Shown: one piece after another, positions 1 through 10,424 of the stretch | How the letters are laid out: each line of letters starts with the position of its first letter | Numbering within the stretch: the stretch's first letter is position 1 | Origin: Rhodopseudomonas sp. AAP120 | Lineage (GTDB): Bacteria; Pseudomonadota; Alphaproteobacteria; Rhizobiales; Xanthobacteraceae | Direction of reading: 5' to 3' | Assembly: GCF_001295845.1 (NCBI RefSeq) | Contig: NZ_LJIC01000073.1 | Coordinates: 1 to 64,000, forward strand | Length of the DNA stretch: 64,000 nucleotides | The notes under the pieces: model-generated | Told to the model about the DNA's origin: nothing | The model's database searches: none | Seen by the model: the letters and a program-made list of their open reading frames with translations, nothing else | Program-made: the position numbers and the translations under genes

Positions 1-165
1 GTGTCCCGGGCGCGGTGCAGCGCGCAGCGCTGCTCCGCAGACCCGGGACCCCGGTTTCTTCACAGCGCCAAACCAGAACACCGCGGATTGCCCGTGCCGA
101 GAGCGCCGCACAACCGGGACCCCGGATCTGCGCAGCGGCACTGCGTGCCGCAGCGCGTCCGGGGA
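1..165. repeat. Dispersed GC-rich palindromic repeat, family C, copy 1 (cut by window edge)
   Basis: This stretch is built of alternating GGGACCCCGG and GCGCAGCG-type words (for example GGGACCCCGGTT near 46-57 and ACCCCGGATCTGCGCAGCG near 119-137). The same words recur at 22677-22810, also in an intergenic position, which makes this a dispersed repeat rather than coding DNA. It lies downstream of the TonB receptor gene. It may continue left of the window. Short open frames across it are compositional artefacts. Confidence 0.6.
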
Positions 166-235
166 ACGCTGAGGCTCACGCTAATCTAAGCCGACCGATC
201 GCTCGGGCGCGCTCTGCGTCCTGCGAGCGCGCAGG

Positions 236-2479
236 TCACCAGCGCGCGGTGACGCTGCCGAGCACGGTGCGGCCTTGGGTGAAGGTGCAGTTGCCGCCGT
301 TGCAGATGCCGACCCGCTCGTCCGCCAGATTGCGCGCATTGACGGCGAGCCGCATGCCGCGGAAGTCGTAATGCACGCCGGCGTCGAACGCAGTGATCGC
401 CGGATTACGCACGGTGTTGAGCGAATCCGCCCAGGTCCGGTCGATCCAGCGCACGCCGGCGCCGAGGCCGAACCCGGCCAGCGCGCCGGTCTGCCAAGTG
501 TAATCCATGAAGATCGCCGCCTGCTGGGTCGGCACGCCGATCGGCACCTTGCCGAGATCGGCATCGTTGCTGCGCGTCACCTCGGCGCTGGTGTAGCTGT
601 ATGACGCGATCCCCTTGAGACCTTCCGCCAGCGACAGCACGGCCTCCAGCTCGGCGCCGCGGGTGCGGATCTGACCGGTCTGCACCGAATACATCGCGCC
701 GAACACCGGATCGACCGTCAGCACATTGTCCTTGGTCAGGTTGAACCAGGTCGCGGTGAAGTAGCTGTTCCAGCCGCTCGGCTGATACTTGATGCCGGCC
801 TCAAACGACTCGCCGGTGGTCGGCGCGAACGGCGCCGCACCCCGCCCCGGCGCCGTGGTGCCGGCCTGCGGCAGGAACGAGGTCGCGTAGTTGACGTAAG
901 GCGCAAAGCCGCTGTCGAACAGATACAGCAACCCGGCGCGGCCGGTGAAGCGATCCGGCTTGCTGTTGGTGGTCGTGCTCGACAGTTCGTTGTACTGCGA
1001 CAGCTCGGAGAAATCCTGCCGGCCGCCGATCGTCAGGCGCCAGCCGCCGAGCGCGAGCTGATCCTGCACATAGAGGCCGAGTTGCCCGAGGGTCTGCCGA
1101 TTGGCAGCCATCAGCGACAGCTCGGACGTCGGGAACGCGACGCCGATCACCGGATTGGTCAGATCGAGCGACGGCGCCGTTCCGACCGAGTAGCCGAAAT
1201 TCGTCGCCTGCCTGAAGTAATCGACACCCGCCAGCACGGTGTGCCGGACCGGTCCCGTCACCAGCTTGGCTTCGATCTGGCTGTCGATGGCGAACGTCTT
1301 CAGGGTTTCCTTGAAATTGGACGCATAGCGGTTGAGCGTGCGTCCATCGGCCGACAGGCCAAGCCCGTCGATCATGTCGCCGTCGAGCCGCGCATGGCCG
1401 ATGCGCACGTTCTGCCGGAACGTCAGCGCCGGATTGAAGCGATGCTCCAGCCGGTAGCCGATCGAGGCCTGCGAGATCTTCAGCACGTCGAACGCGGGAT
1501 CACCGAGCCGGATATTGGTGGCCAGCCCGGTAGTCGGGTTCTGCATGTAGTACGGCCACATCGAGGCCTTGCTGCGCGTGTACTCGGACAGGATGGTGAG
1601 GGTCGTGTCCTCGCCCAGCTTCGCGGTGACGCTCGGCGCCAGAAAGACGCGGTCGTCCCAGGTGCCAGGAATTTGCGTGCCGCTGTCGCGCACCAGGCCG
1701 GTGAAGCGATACAACAGATCGTCGTGGCCGGGCACCGGCCCGCTGAAATCGAACCGCCCTTGATAACGGTTGAAATTGCCGACGTCGAAGCCGGCTTCGT
1801 TCAGGCGGTACGGCAGCGGCATCTTGCTGACGTAGTTCACCAGCCCGCCGGCGTCGTTGGCGCCGTACAGCACCGAGGACGGCCCGCGCAACACCTCGAT
1901 GCATTCGGCGCCGTAAGGTTCGTTGCGGAAGTAAGCGTAAAGACCGTTCCCCTGGCGCAGGCCGTCGCGATAATTGCCGTACTGCGTGCTCGAAAAGCCG
2001 CGGATCATGAACTGATCGTAGCGGGCGTCGTAGCCGAACGGCTGGGTGTGCACGCCGGCCGTATAGGCCAGCGCCTCGCCGACCGTGCGGGCGCCGGTGT
2101 CGCGGATCTGATCCTGGGTCACGACCGAGACCGACTGCGAACTTTCGATCAGCGGCGTGTTGGTCTTGGTGCCGGTGGCGCTGCCGGTCGCGACGAAGCC
2201 GCTGACCGGCCCGGTCGCGCTCGACAGCGTGGTCGCGGACGCCGGCACGATCGCGGCCGGAGGCTGAGCCGGTGTGGCGCGCTGCGCCGTTCGGCGCGGC
2301 TGCGTCGACGTCGAGCGGCGATCGGCGCGTACTGTCCGCGCCTGCGCCGGCTTCGGTGCGTCGACGGTGACCGATGGCAGCGCTGTCTGGGCATGGCCTG
2401 TGCGGCTCCAGCAGGCATCCCCGATCAACAAGCTGCAACTCGCGAGCGCAACGCGCCGCGCGACTTTCCATCCCGGCAT
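236..2479 (-). CDS. TonB-dependent siderophore receptor (ferrichrome/FhuA type)
   Basis: The 747-residue product is an outer-membrane gated porin expected to import a ferric siderophore with TonB-ExbBD energy. An N-terminal signal (residues 1-31, ending AHA-Q-like GHAQ) is followed by a Pro/Thr/Arg-rich linker, a plug domain (about residues 105-225, with the plug-typical IEVLRGPSSVLYGANDAGG) and a beta-barrel ending in aromatic W, as outer-membrane proteins do. Cysteines near the C-terminus (ICNGGNC) resemble those of FhuA/FoxA-type receptors. It stands alone on the minus strand with no adjacent siderophore synthesis, ABC transporter or sigma/anti-sigma pair, so the ligand cannot be named. 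The linker before the plug is not a clear FecA-type signalling domain. I saw no convincing Fur or Irr box in the 245 bases upstream (2480-2724). Confidence 0.9.
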   Translation of the reverse strand: MPGWKVARRVALASCSLLIGDACWSRTGHAQTALPSVTVDAPKPAQARTVRADRRSTSTQPRRTAQRATPAQPPAAIVPASATTLSSATGPVSGFVATGSATGTKTNTPLIESSQSVSVVTQDQIRDTGARTVGEALAYTAGVHTQPFGYDARYDQFMIRGFSSTQYGNYRDGLRQGNGLYAYFRNEPYGAECIEVLRGPSSVLYGANDAGGLVNYVSKMPLPYRLNEAGFDVGNFNRYQGRFDFSGPVPGHDDLLYRFTGLVRDSGTQIPGTWDDRVFLAPSVTAKLGEDTTLTILSEYTRSKASMWPYYMQNPTTGLATNIRLGDPAFDVLKISQASIGYRLEHRFNPALTFRQNVRIGHARLDGDMIDGLGLSADGRTLNRYASNFKETLKTFAIDSQIEAKLVTGPVRHTVLAGVDYFRQATNFGYSVGTAPSLDLTNPVIGVAFPTSELSLMAANRQTLGQLGLYVQDQLALGGWRLTIGGRQDFSELSQYNELSSTTTNSKPDRFTGRAGLLYLFDSGFAPYVNYATSFLPQAGTTAPGRGAAPFAPTTGESFEAGIKYQPSGWNSYFTATWFNLTKDNVLTVDPVFGAMYSVQTGQIRTRGAELEAVLSLAEGLKGIASYSYTSAEVTRSNDADLGKVPIGVPTQQAAIFMDYTWQTGALAGFGLGAGVRWIDRTWADSLNTVRNPAITAFDAGVHYDFRGMRLAVNARNLADERVGICNGGNCTFTQGRTVLGSVTARW

Positions 2480-2724
2480 TCCCAGTCCCCAGCAATAACA
2501 CTGAGCGGCTTATGCGCGGACCGCGAACTGGGAACAATTTGAATGGGTCCAGAAACAAACTGCGACACTCGCCCGCATTGCGTCGAGATCAGCCCATGAA
2601 ATCGCCACTCTTCGCAACGTCGTGTTAATCGCCGACGCGCACCTGGAACGATTCCAGTTCATCGCTGCGTGGCGTGTGCGACGCCGGCACGATGAAGTAG
2701 CAGGCTCAGCGAAGCGCAACTGCG

Positions 2725-3393
2725 TCAGAAGCACAGGCCGAGCATCTTGATGGTGCAGTCGCGCGGTGCCGGCTTCGGCTTCGCGGGCTTGTCTTTGCCA
2801 GCCGCAGGGCCGGCCGCCCTGGTCTGTCCCTTCGCGGCCGCCTGCGCCGGCTTCGCCGGCGGCTTGGCTTTCGGCTTCGGCTTGTCGTAGCCGCCGGCGA
2901 TCACCATCGCCCAATAGGTCCGGCCGCTGGCGCTCTTGGCATTGGCGACGCCGACCTTGGTGGCGCCCTTCAGCAGCAAATTGCGGCGATGCCCCGGCGA
3001 GTTGATCCATTGGCCGAGCGTCTTCGGGAAACTGTCGTAGCCATAGGCGATGTTCTCGGCCGCGCTGCTCGCCTTCGACGGCGCGACCCGATTGTTGAAG
3101 TTGCCGACCACGTCGTGATCGAGCACGTCCTTCGCCGCCATCCCGGCCGCCTGCTGCTGCGCAATCGCATTCAGCGTCGCATCCATCACCACCTTGCCCT
3201 CGCCGTTCTTGGCGCGGAAGTCGGAGATCAGCTCGGCCGGGCCGGCGGCGTGGGCGGGCGTCGGCAAACTGGTGACGAACAAAGTCACCCCAAGCATCAG
3301 CGTCATTGCGAGCGCAGCGAAGCAATCCACGACCCGGTGCACGGAGTTGGATTGCTTCGTCGCTTCGCTCCTCGCAATGACGGGGAGAGTCAT
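2725..3393 (-). CDS. Exported CAP/SCP-domain protein with Lys/Pro/Ala-rich tail
   Basis: The product has a signal-peptide-like N-terminus ending PTPAHA, a CAP (cysteine-rich secretory/SCP) domain with AAENIAYGYDS and INSPGHRRNLL (the CAP2-like GHRxNLL motif), then a Lys/Pro/Ala-rich tail and a CTIKMLGLCF end. The function of bacterial CAP proteins is largely unknown; the domain is extracytoplasmic. The N-terminus is odd: the palindromic repeat at 3301-3383 is translated as IARSEATKQS...DCFAALAMT and forms the n-region and part of the hydrophobic core. The chosen ATG at 3393 is five bases after the serS stop; the alternative ATG at 3306 lies inside the repeat but would leave the signal peptide with no basic residue and no ribosome site. 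An upstream ATG at 3411 overlaps serS. Confidence 0.75.
   Translation of the reverse strand: MTLPVIARSEATKQSNSVHRVVDCFAALAMTLMLGVTLFVTSLPTPAHAAGPAELISDFRAKNGEGKVVMDATLNAIAQQQAAGMAAKDVLDHDVVGNFNNRVAPSKASSAAENIAYGYDSFPKTLGQWINSPGHRRNLLLKGATKVGVANAKSASGRTYWAMVIAGGYDKPKPKAKPPAKPAQAAAKGQTRAAGPAAGKDKPAKPKPAPRDCTIKMLGLCF
3301..3383. repeat. Palindromic repeat family A, copy 1
   Basis: The arms read CGTCATTGCGAGCGCAGCGA and its near-complement ending TCGCAATGACGG, separated by about 20 bases of variable centre. Three more copies lie at 33472-33556, 35669-35757 and 57747-57829. This copy overlaps the 5' end of the CAP-protein gene and is translated as part of it. Confidence 0.85.
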
Positions 3394-3397
3394 GTGC

Positions 3398-5023
<1,626 letters not shown>

Positions 5024-5281
5024 TTAGTGTGCGCGCAGCAAGGCCGCTGCGATGCCCACGGCCGCCGCCAACACGCCGAAGCCGGCCGCAACGATGCCGC
5101 CAAGCCGTACAGTCAGCCGCAAGGTTTGCGTCTCCATCGCCGCGTTGAGATCCGTCTTCGTCACCAGTTCGGCCATAATGAACTTGCGCGCTGCTTCGGC
5201 GTGCGCCTCCGCTTGTTCATTCGGAATGCCCGCGCTTCGCAGGCGTTTGGCGTAACCGAGCGTATCGAATGCGAAAGCCAT
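5024..5281 (-). CDS. Small DUF1640-like protein with C-terminal membrane segment
   Basis: The 85-residue product begins MAFAFDTLGYAKRLRSAGIP, continues with a helical NEQAEAHAEAARKF..AELVTKTDLNAAMETQ region and ends with one transmembrane helix (about residues 60-82, GGIVAAGFGVLAAAVGIAAALL). This resembles the small DUF1640 family (phage and alphaproteobacterial coiled-coil membrane proteins; related in layout to mitochondrial MCUR1/CCDC90 proteins). Function is unknown. It sits alone between tatC and serS on the same strand. The call rests on recalled family pattern, not a search. Confidence 0.7.
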   Translation of the reverse strand: MAFAFDTLGYAKRLRSAGIPNEQAEAHAEAARKFIMAELVTKTDLNAAMETQTLRLTVRLGGIVAAGFGVLAAAVGIAAALLRAH

Positions 5282-5347
5282 CGACCATCCTCATGTGAAT
5301 AAGGATGGGAGCTTCTCTCGCCGACGCAACCGCGGGCGATTACCGCC

Positions 5348-6157
5348 CTACTCCGCCGGCTTCGACGGCTCCGCTTCAGCAGCCCCGGCCGCGGCTGCCG
5401 CCGCCTGCTTCTTCTCGACGATGCGCACCGCGATGATCGAGCCCTCGTAGAGAATCATCAGCGGGATCGCGAGCGAGGCCTGGCTGATGACGTCGGGCGG
5501 CGTCAGCACCGCGGCGATGACGAAGGCGCCGACGATGAAATAGCGGCGCTTGTCCTTGAGCTGCTTGGAGGTCAGCACGCCGATCCGTCCGAGCAGCGTC
5601 AGGATCACCGGCAGCTGGAACGCCAGGCCGAACGCGAAGATCAGCGACATCATCAGCGACAGATATTCGCCGACCTTGGGCAGCAGCTGGATCTGCGCGG
5701 TCTCGGCGCCGCCGACCTGCTGCATGCCGAGCGAGAACCGCACCAGCATCGGCAGCACGACGAAATACACCACCAGCGAGCCGAGCACGAAGAACACCGG
5801 GGTCGCCACCAGATACGGCAGGAAGGCGTTCTTCTCGTGCTTGTACAGGCCCGGCGCGACGAATTTGTAGATCTGCGTCGCGACGATCGGGAACGAGATG
5901 AAGCCGGCGCCGAACATCGCCAGCTTGAGCTGGGTGAGGAAGTATTCGAGCAGCGCGGTGTAGATGAACTTCGAGTTCTCGACGCCGGCGACCCAGACGA
6001 ACGGCCAGACCAGCACGTTGTAGATCTGCTTGGCGAAGAAGAAGCAGAAGATGAAGGCCAGGCCGAAGCCGAGCAGCGCCTTGATCAGCCGCGAGCGCAG
6101 TTCGATCAGGTGGTCCATCAACGGCGCCTTGGAGGCTTCGATATCCTCGGCGCTCAT
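5348..6157 (-). CDS. tatC: Sec-independent protein translocase subunit TatC
   Basis: Core receptor subunit of the twin-arginine translocase, which binds Tat signal peptides together with TatB and exports folded proteins. The 269-residue product has the conserved N-terminus [17 protein letters not shown] and six predicted membrane helices, ending in an Ala/Glu-rich tail. It overlaps tatB by four bases (ATGA), which implies translational coupling. The gene order on the minus strand is tatA-tatB-tatC, the usual operon. Nearby OpgG carries a twin-arginine-like N-terminus and is a candidate substrate. Confidence 0.96.
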   Translation of the reverse strand: MSAEDIEASKAPLMDHLIELRSRLIKALLGFGLAFIFCFFFAKQIYNVLVWPFVWVAGVENSKFIYTALLEYFLTQLKLAMFGAGFISFPIVATQIYKFVAPGLYKHEKNAFLPYLVATPVFFVLGSLVVYFVVLPMLVRFSLGMQQVGGAETAQIQLLPKVGEYLSLMMSLIFAFGLAFQLPVILTLLGRIGVLTSKQLKDKRRYFIVGAFVIAAVLTPPDVISQASLAIPLMILYEGSIIAVRIVEKKQAAAAAAGAAEAEPSKPAE

Positions 6158-6699
6158 GAGGCTTTGGCGTCCTTGGCGGGCTCGGCCGCAGCCGGCTCGG
6201 GATGGGAAAGGTCAGGCGTCAGGTCAGTGGTCGCCAGCGCATGAGTCTCGGCCGGCACCGGAAGATGCTCGCCGCTCGCCTGCGCTTCGCTGACGATCGC
6301 CAGCGGCTCGCTGGTGACGGCCTCGTGCGTGGTGGCTTCGATAAAGGTCTCGGCCGTCGGCGGCACCGGCGTGGTCGGCTCGACCGGCGGCGTGTCGATC
6401 GTGGTCGTCTTCTCGATCGACGCGGCTTCGGACAATTCGCTCCCGAGCTTGGTCAGCATGTTGTTGGTGGTGAGACCGGCGGTGGCTTCCTTGACCTCGT
6501 CGAACGACTTCTTGAGGTCGGCCATTTCGGCCTCGCGCATCGCCTCCTGGAACTGGCCCTGGAATTCGGAGGCGAGCCGTCGCGCCTTGCCCATCCACTG
6601 CCCGACCATGCGCAGCACGCCGGGCAATTCCTTGGGGCCGATCGCGATCAGCGCGACCACCCCGATCACCACCAGTTCACTCCACCCGATGTCGAACAT
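6154..6699 (-). CDS. tatB: Sec-independent protein translocase subunit TatB
   Basis: Partner of TatC in signal-peptide recognition. The start [20 protein letters not shown] at 6699 matches the TatB family; a frame beginning at 6720 only adds seven residues. One N-terminal membrane helix is followed by the conserved [10 protein letters not shown] hinge, an amphipathic helix ([18 protein letters not shown]) and a long Thr/Pro/Glu-rich C-terminal tail, which is variable in the family. The 3' end overlaps tatC by four bases. Confidence 0.95.
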   Translation of the reverse strand: MFDIGWSELVVIGVVALIAIGPKELPGVLRMVGQWMGKARRLASEFQGQFQEAMREAEMADLKKSFDEVKEATAGLTTNNMLTKLGSELSEAASIEKTTTIDTPPVEPTTPVPPTAETFIEATTHEAVTSEPLAIVSEAQASGEHLPVPAETHALATTDLTPDLSHPEPAAAEPAKDAKAS

Positions 6700-6892
6700 G
6701 AGACGTGCCGAACATGCCAAACTGCGCCGGCGGGCCGGTATCGGCGTCCGCCGCGGCGATCACTTGCGCCTGCGACACTCCTGCCTGAGGCGACGTGTCA
6801 CCACAAGAGGCTTGCTGCAGCGCGCCGACGCTGCCACAGGTTTGCCTCAACAATCGGCGGCGCAGCGGCGAGCTCCGGCGCGCACTGCCGGA

Positions 6893-7132
6893 TCAGACCG
6901 CCTTGCTGCCAACGTCGGTGCGGTTCGGCGCCGAGCCGGCCGTCGCGTTGTGGTCGATCGACTTCACGGGCTCGGGCTTTTCGGCAGTCTTTTCATCGTC
7001 CTGCAGGCCCTTCTTGAAGGACTTGATGCCCTGCGCGACGTCGCCCATCAGGTCGGAGATCTTGCCGCGACCGAACAGCAGCAGGACGATCGCGATGACG
7101 ACGATCCAGTGCCAGATACTGAGTGAACCCAT
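6893..7132 (-). CDS. tatA: Sec-independent protein translocase subunit TatA
   Basis: The 79-residue product is the pore-forming Tat subunit: [20 protein letters not shown] forms the membrane helix, followed by [20 protein letters not shown], the conserved FGxGK hinge and amphipathic helix, and a charged tail. About 190 bases separate it from tatB (6700-6892); I see no gene in that gap, so tatB may have its own leader or a processing site there. Confidence 0.95.
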   Translation of the reverse strand: MGSLSIWHWIVVIAIVLLLFGRGKISDLMGDVAQGIKSFKKGLQDDEKTAEKPEPVKSIDHNATAGSAPNRTDVGSKAV

Positions 7133-7283
7133 CCTGCAATCTCCCGAAACTCGACCGGCGCGCCAGCCTGTGCCCTGTCTTGGAAACTAGGGGCAAGAGC
7201 AATCAAAAACAAGGATTTAAGCCGCGCCAACGGCGACGTGATTGCCGCGGCCCCAGTGTTCCTGTTGCCTCGCTCCGGCGCCG

Positions 7284-8504
7284 TCAGCGCGGCTCGCGGT
7301 CGTCACCCTCGGCTTGATCGGCATCGGCCTGTTCGGACTCGTTCGCATCAGAGTCCTCGAAGACGTTGTCGATATCGGAGGAAGCCGATTCACTGTCGTC
7401 CGCTTCAGCGACTTCAGCCTCGCCCTGCTCGTCCTCGAACGTTTCAAGCGCGGCTTCTTCAAGCGTGTCCTCGTCGATCTCGTCCTCGCTGAGATCGGCG
7501 TCCGCGGCGAGCTCCGACGCAGCATCGCTGTCGTCAGCGTCCTCCACCGCAACATCATTCGACGCGGCATCCTCATCCGTTGCCGCCTCGTCAGCAACGA
7601 CGTCGCCGGTCTCGGCAAAACCGACTTCGGCTTCGGTGCCCTCCTCATCGGAGGTTTCGGCTAATCCCGTTTCCGGCTCTGCCGTGGTCTCAGTCCCAGC
7701 TTCGATCACACCGGCAGCAGGTTCGGCTTCCACTTCGCCACGCTGCACTGTCTCCGCCCCAGCCGGCGCAGCCTCGTCGGTCTCCGGATCGGCGACCGGC
7801 GCCAGCGCCAAGTCGAGATCGCCGGCCTCGAGCGGATCTTCATCCTCGCGCAGCGTCGGGTCATCCGACGGCGTCGGCACGCTGAAGCCGGTCGGCAGAC
7901 GGGTGTCGAGCAAGCCCGAGCCCTTGAGCTCTTCGAGGCCCGGCAGATCGCTCAACGCTTCGAGGCTGAACTGCGCCAGGAAGGCGTCGGTGGTGCCGAA
8001 TGTCAGCGGCCGGCCCGGGGTCTTGCGGCGGCCACGCGGACGAATCCAGCCGGTCTCGAGCAGCACGTCGAGCGTGCCCTTCGACGTCACCACGCCGCGA
8101 ATTTCTTCGATCTCGGCGCGGGTGATCGGCTGGTGATAGGCGATGATCGCCAGCATTTCGATCGCGGCGCGCGACAGCTTCTTGGTCTCAGTGGTCTCGC
8201 GCGTCATCAGCCAGGCGAGATCGCCGGCGGTGCGGAACGTCCATTTGTTGGCGATGCGCACCAGATTGACGCCGCGATGCGCGTAGTCGGCCTGCAGCTG
8301 CGCAAGCGCCGCCTTGATGTCCACGCCTTCCGGCATCCGCTTGGCCAGCGCCGCCTGCTCAAGCGGTTCGGGCGAGGCGAACAGCAAGGCTTCGAGAAGA
8401 CGCAGCTCCTCGGGCCGGCCCTGCGGCTGCTGTTCGGTGACGACTTCGTCGCGTTCGAGATGAGGTTCGAACTCCACGATGCGCTTCTCCGCCAGACTTG
8501 CCAT
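7284..8504 (-). CDS. scpB: Segregation and condensation protein ScpB with long acidic tail
   Basis: ScpB is the winged-helix partner of the kleisin ScpA in the Smc condensin complex for chromosome segregation. Residues about 25-205 hold the ScpB core (LRLLEALLFASPEPL; AALEMLAIIAYHQPITRAEIE-type; RGRRKTPGRPLTFGTTDAFL). The remaining about 190 residues are low-complexity and strongly acidic (Glu/Asp/Ala), nearly doubling the usual family length of about 200. The ATG at 8504 is chosen because AAGGAGAG sits about eight bases upstream; a GTG at 8525 overlapping the scpA stop is the alternative. The tail is likely disordered. Confidence 0.92.
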   Translation of the reverse strand: MASLAEKRIVEFEPHLERDEVVTEQQPQGRPEELRLLEALLFASPEPLEQAALAKRMPEGVDIKAALAQLQADYAHRGVNLVRIANKWTFRTAGDLAWLMTRETTETKKLSRAAIEMLAIIAYHQPITRAEIEEIRGVVTSKGTLDVLLETGWIRPRGRRKTPGRPLTFGTTDAFLAQFSLEALSDLPGLEELKGSGLLDTRLPTGFSVPTPSDDPTLREDEDPLEAGDLDLALAPVADPETDEAAPAGAETVQRGEVEAEPAAGVIEAGTETTAEPETGLAETSDEEGTEAEVGFAETGDVVADEAATDEDAASNDVAVEDADDSDAASELAADADLSEDEIDEDTLEEAALETFEDEQGEAEVAEADDSESASSDIDNVFEDSDANESEQADADQAEGDDREPR

Positions 8505-8524
8505 GGCTCGCTCTCCTTCTACCA

Positions 8525-9355
8525 CTACCCTGCCGGAACTTCCGGCACGGCTGCCGCTTCCATCGCTGGAGGCGGCTGACGCTTACGAAAATACAAAGGT
8601 GCCAGCGGCGCGGACTGATGCAGTTCGACTTCGCCTTCGCGCACCAGTTCCAGCGCGGCGGCGAAGCTCGATGCCAATGCGGTCGCCTTCTGCGCCGGAT
8701 CGGGCAAATAGCGGAGCAGATATTCGTCGAGCCGGCTCCACTCCTCGGCGAGGCCGACGAGCCGCTCAAGCGAAGCGCGCGCTTCGCTCAGCGACCACAC
8801 GGTGCGGCGCGCGAGGTGCACGGTGGTGAGCACGCGCGACTGGCGCTGCGTGGCGTAGGCGCTGAGCAGATCGTACAGCGTCGCGGTGAACTTGGGATGG
8901 CGGATCTCGTCGATCGATTCGGCCGCGCCGCGCGGGAATACGTCGCGCTGCAGCTGCGGCCGGGTCATCAGCGCATTGGCGGCTTCACGGATCGCCTCCA
9001 ACCGGCGCAGCCGGTTGGCCAGCGCGGTGGCCATCTCCTCGGCGCTCGGACCTTCTTGCGCCGGCGGCTCGGGCAACAACAGCCGCGACTTCAGGAAGGC
9101 GAGCCATGCCGCCATCACCAGATAGTCGGCGGCGAGTTCGAGGCGGATCTTCCGCGCTTCCTCGATGAACAGCAGATACTGGTCGGCCAGAGCCAGGATC
9201 GAGATCTTGTGCAGATCGACCTTCTGCTGCCGCGCCAATGTGAGCAGCAGGTCGAGCGGGCCTTCAAAGCCTTCAATGTCGATGACGAGCGCTTCGTCCT
9301 GGTCGACCTGCTCCGCCGGTCGTCCCGTTTCGAATTGCAGAATTTCAGCGGTCAT
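8525..9355 (-). CDS. scpA: Segregation and condensation protein ScpA (kleisin)
   Basis: The 276-residue kleisin bridges the Smc heads and binds ScpB. Diagnostic segments are the N-terminal FEGPLDLLLTLARQQKVDL, the helix ALADQYLLFIEEARKI, and the DYLVMAAWLAFLKSRLLLP motif. Its start overlaps the nagZ stop by four bases and scpB follows within about 20 bases, so nagZ-scpA-scpB form one transcription unit on the minus strand, as in other Rhizobiales. Confidence 0.94.
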   Translation of the reverse strand: MTAEILQFETGRPAEQVDQDEALVIDIEGFEGPLDLLLTLARQQKVDLHKISILALADQYLLFIEEARKIRLELAADYLVMAAWLAFLKSRLLLPEPPAQEGPSAEEMATALANRLRRLEAIREAANALMTRPQLQRDVFPRGAAESIDEIRHPKFTATLYDLLSAYATQRQSRVLTTVHLARRTVWSLSEARASLERLVGLAEEWSRLDEYLLRYLPDPAQKATALASSFAAALELVREGEVELHQSAPLAPLYFRKRQPPPAMEAAAVPEVPAG

Positions 9356-10377
9356 GCGCTCATCCCTGCGCGGCCGATCAAGGTTTCGAGTTCGGCCCGC
9401 GCGGCGGTGCGGTCGAACGGCTGCGCCGGCTTGCGCGCCGCCAGCGCGGCTTCGGCGCGCTCCAGCGCCTTGCCGGACAGTTCCGGCACTTCGGCCGCGA
9501 CCTGGCGCATCTCGTCGAGCTTGCCGTTACAATGCAGGACGACGTCACAGCCGGCCGCGATGCTCGCCCGCGTCCGATCCGCGATCGAGCCCTCCAGCGC
9601 ATTCATCGAGACGTCATCGCTCATCAGTAGCCCTTGGAACCCGATCCGGCCGCGAATCACCTGATCGATGATTGTCGCAGAAGTGGTCGCCGGTTTGGCG
9701 GGGTCGAGCGCGCTAAACACAACATGTGCAGTCATCGCCATCGGCAGATCGGCGAGCGGCTGGAACGCGGCGAAATCGGTGCGTTCGAGCTCCTGCCGGG
9801 ACGTACCCACCATCGGCAGCCGGAAATGACTGTCCGCGGTCGCCCGGCCATGGCCTGGAATATGTTTGAGGACCGGCAACACCGAGCCCTGCTCCAGTCC
9901 TTCGGTCACAGCACGCGCGATCGCCGCGACCTTGGCCGGCGCGTTGCCGTAGGCCCGGTCGCCGATGACCGCATCGGCTCCGGCGACCGGCACATCGGCC
10001 AACGGGAGGCAGTCAACGGTGATGCCGAGGTCGGCAAGATCGGCCGCGATCAGTCGCGCACTGAGGCGTGCGGCCGTCAGACCAAGCTGCGAATCAATGT
10101 CGTAAAGAGCAGAGAACACGGCGCCGCGCGGATACACCGGCCAGTGCGGCGGCCCGAGCCGCTGTACCCGGCCGCCCTCCTGATCGATCAGGACAGGAGC
10201 GTCCGGCGCATCGATGATCCGGCGCAACTCGCCAATAACCCCAGCCACTTGGGCGGGATTATCGACGTTGCGCTTGAACAGAATGAACCCCCACGGACGA
10301 GTCTGGCGCAAAAACTCGCGCTCCTCGTCCGTGATGCCCAGGCCGGAGATACCGGTGATGAAAGCGCGCGAAGTCAT
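9352..10377 (-). CDS. nagZ: Beta-N-acetylhexosaminidase NagZ (family GH3)
   Basis: Cytoplasmic glycosidase that removes GlcNAc from recycled anhydromuropeptides. The 341-residue single-domain GH3 product has the GH3/NagZ motif LKHIPGHGRATADSHF (the His-Asp pair of the acid/base loop) and the nucleophile Asp in LLMSDDVSMNAL. There is no signal peptide, as expected for NagZ. The 3' end overlaps scpA by four bases. Confidence 0.94.
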   Translation of the reverse strand: MTSRAFITGISGLGITDEEREFLRQTRPWGFILFKRNVDNPAQVAGVIGELRRIIDAPDAPVLIDQEGGRVQRLGPPHWPVYPRGAVFSALYDIDSQLGLTAARLSARLIAADLADLGITVDCLPLADVPVAGADAVIGDRAYGNAPAKVAAIARAVTEGLEQGSVLPVLKHIPGHGRATADSHFRLPMVGTSRQELERTDFAAFQPLADLPMAMTAHVVFSALDPAKPATTSATIIDQVIRGRIGFQGLLMSDDVSMNALEGSIADRTRASIAAGCDVVLHCNGKLDEMRQVAAEVPELSGKALERAEAALAARKPAQPFDRTAARAELETLIGRAGMSA

Positions 10378-10424
10378 ACAGGGCGCTTAGCCCGCGCGCG
10401 CCTCCAGGGTCAAGGAAACGGCCG

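Noticed and set aside
1082..2542. Long plus-strand frame opposite the TonB receptor
   Set aside because: It is Arg/His-rich, has no family signature, and mirrors the receptor codons; it is a G+C-driven shadow.
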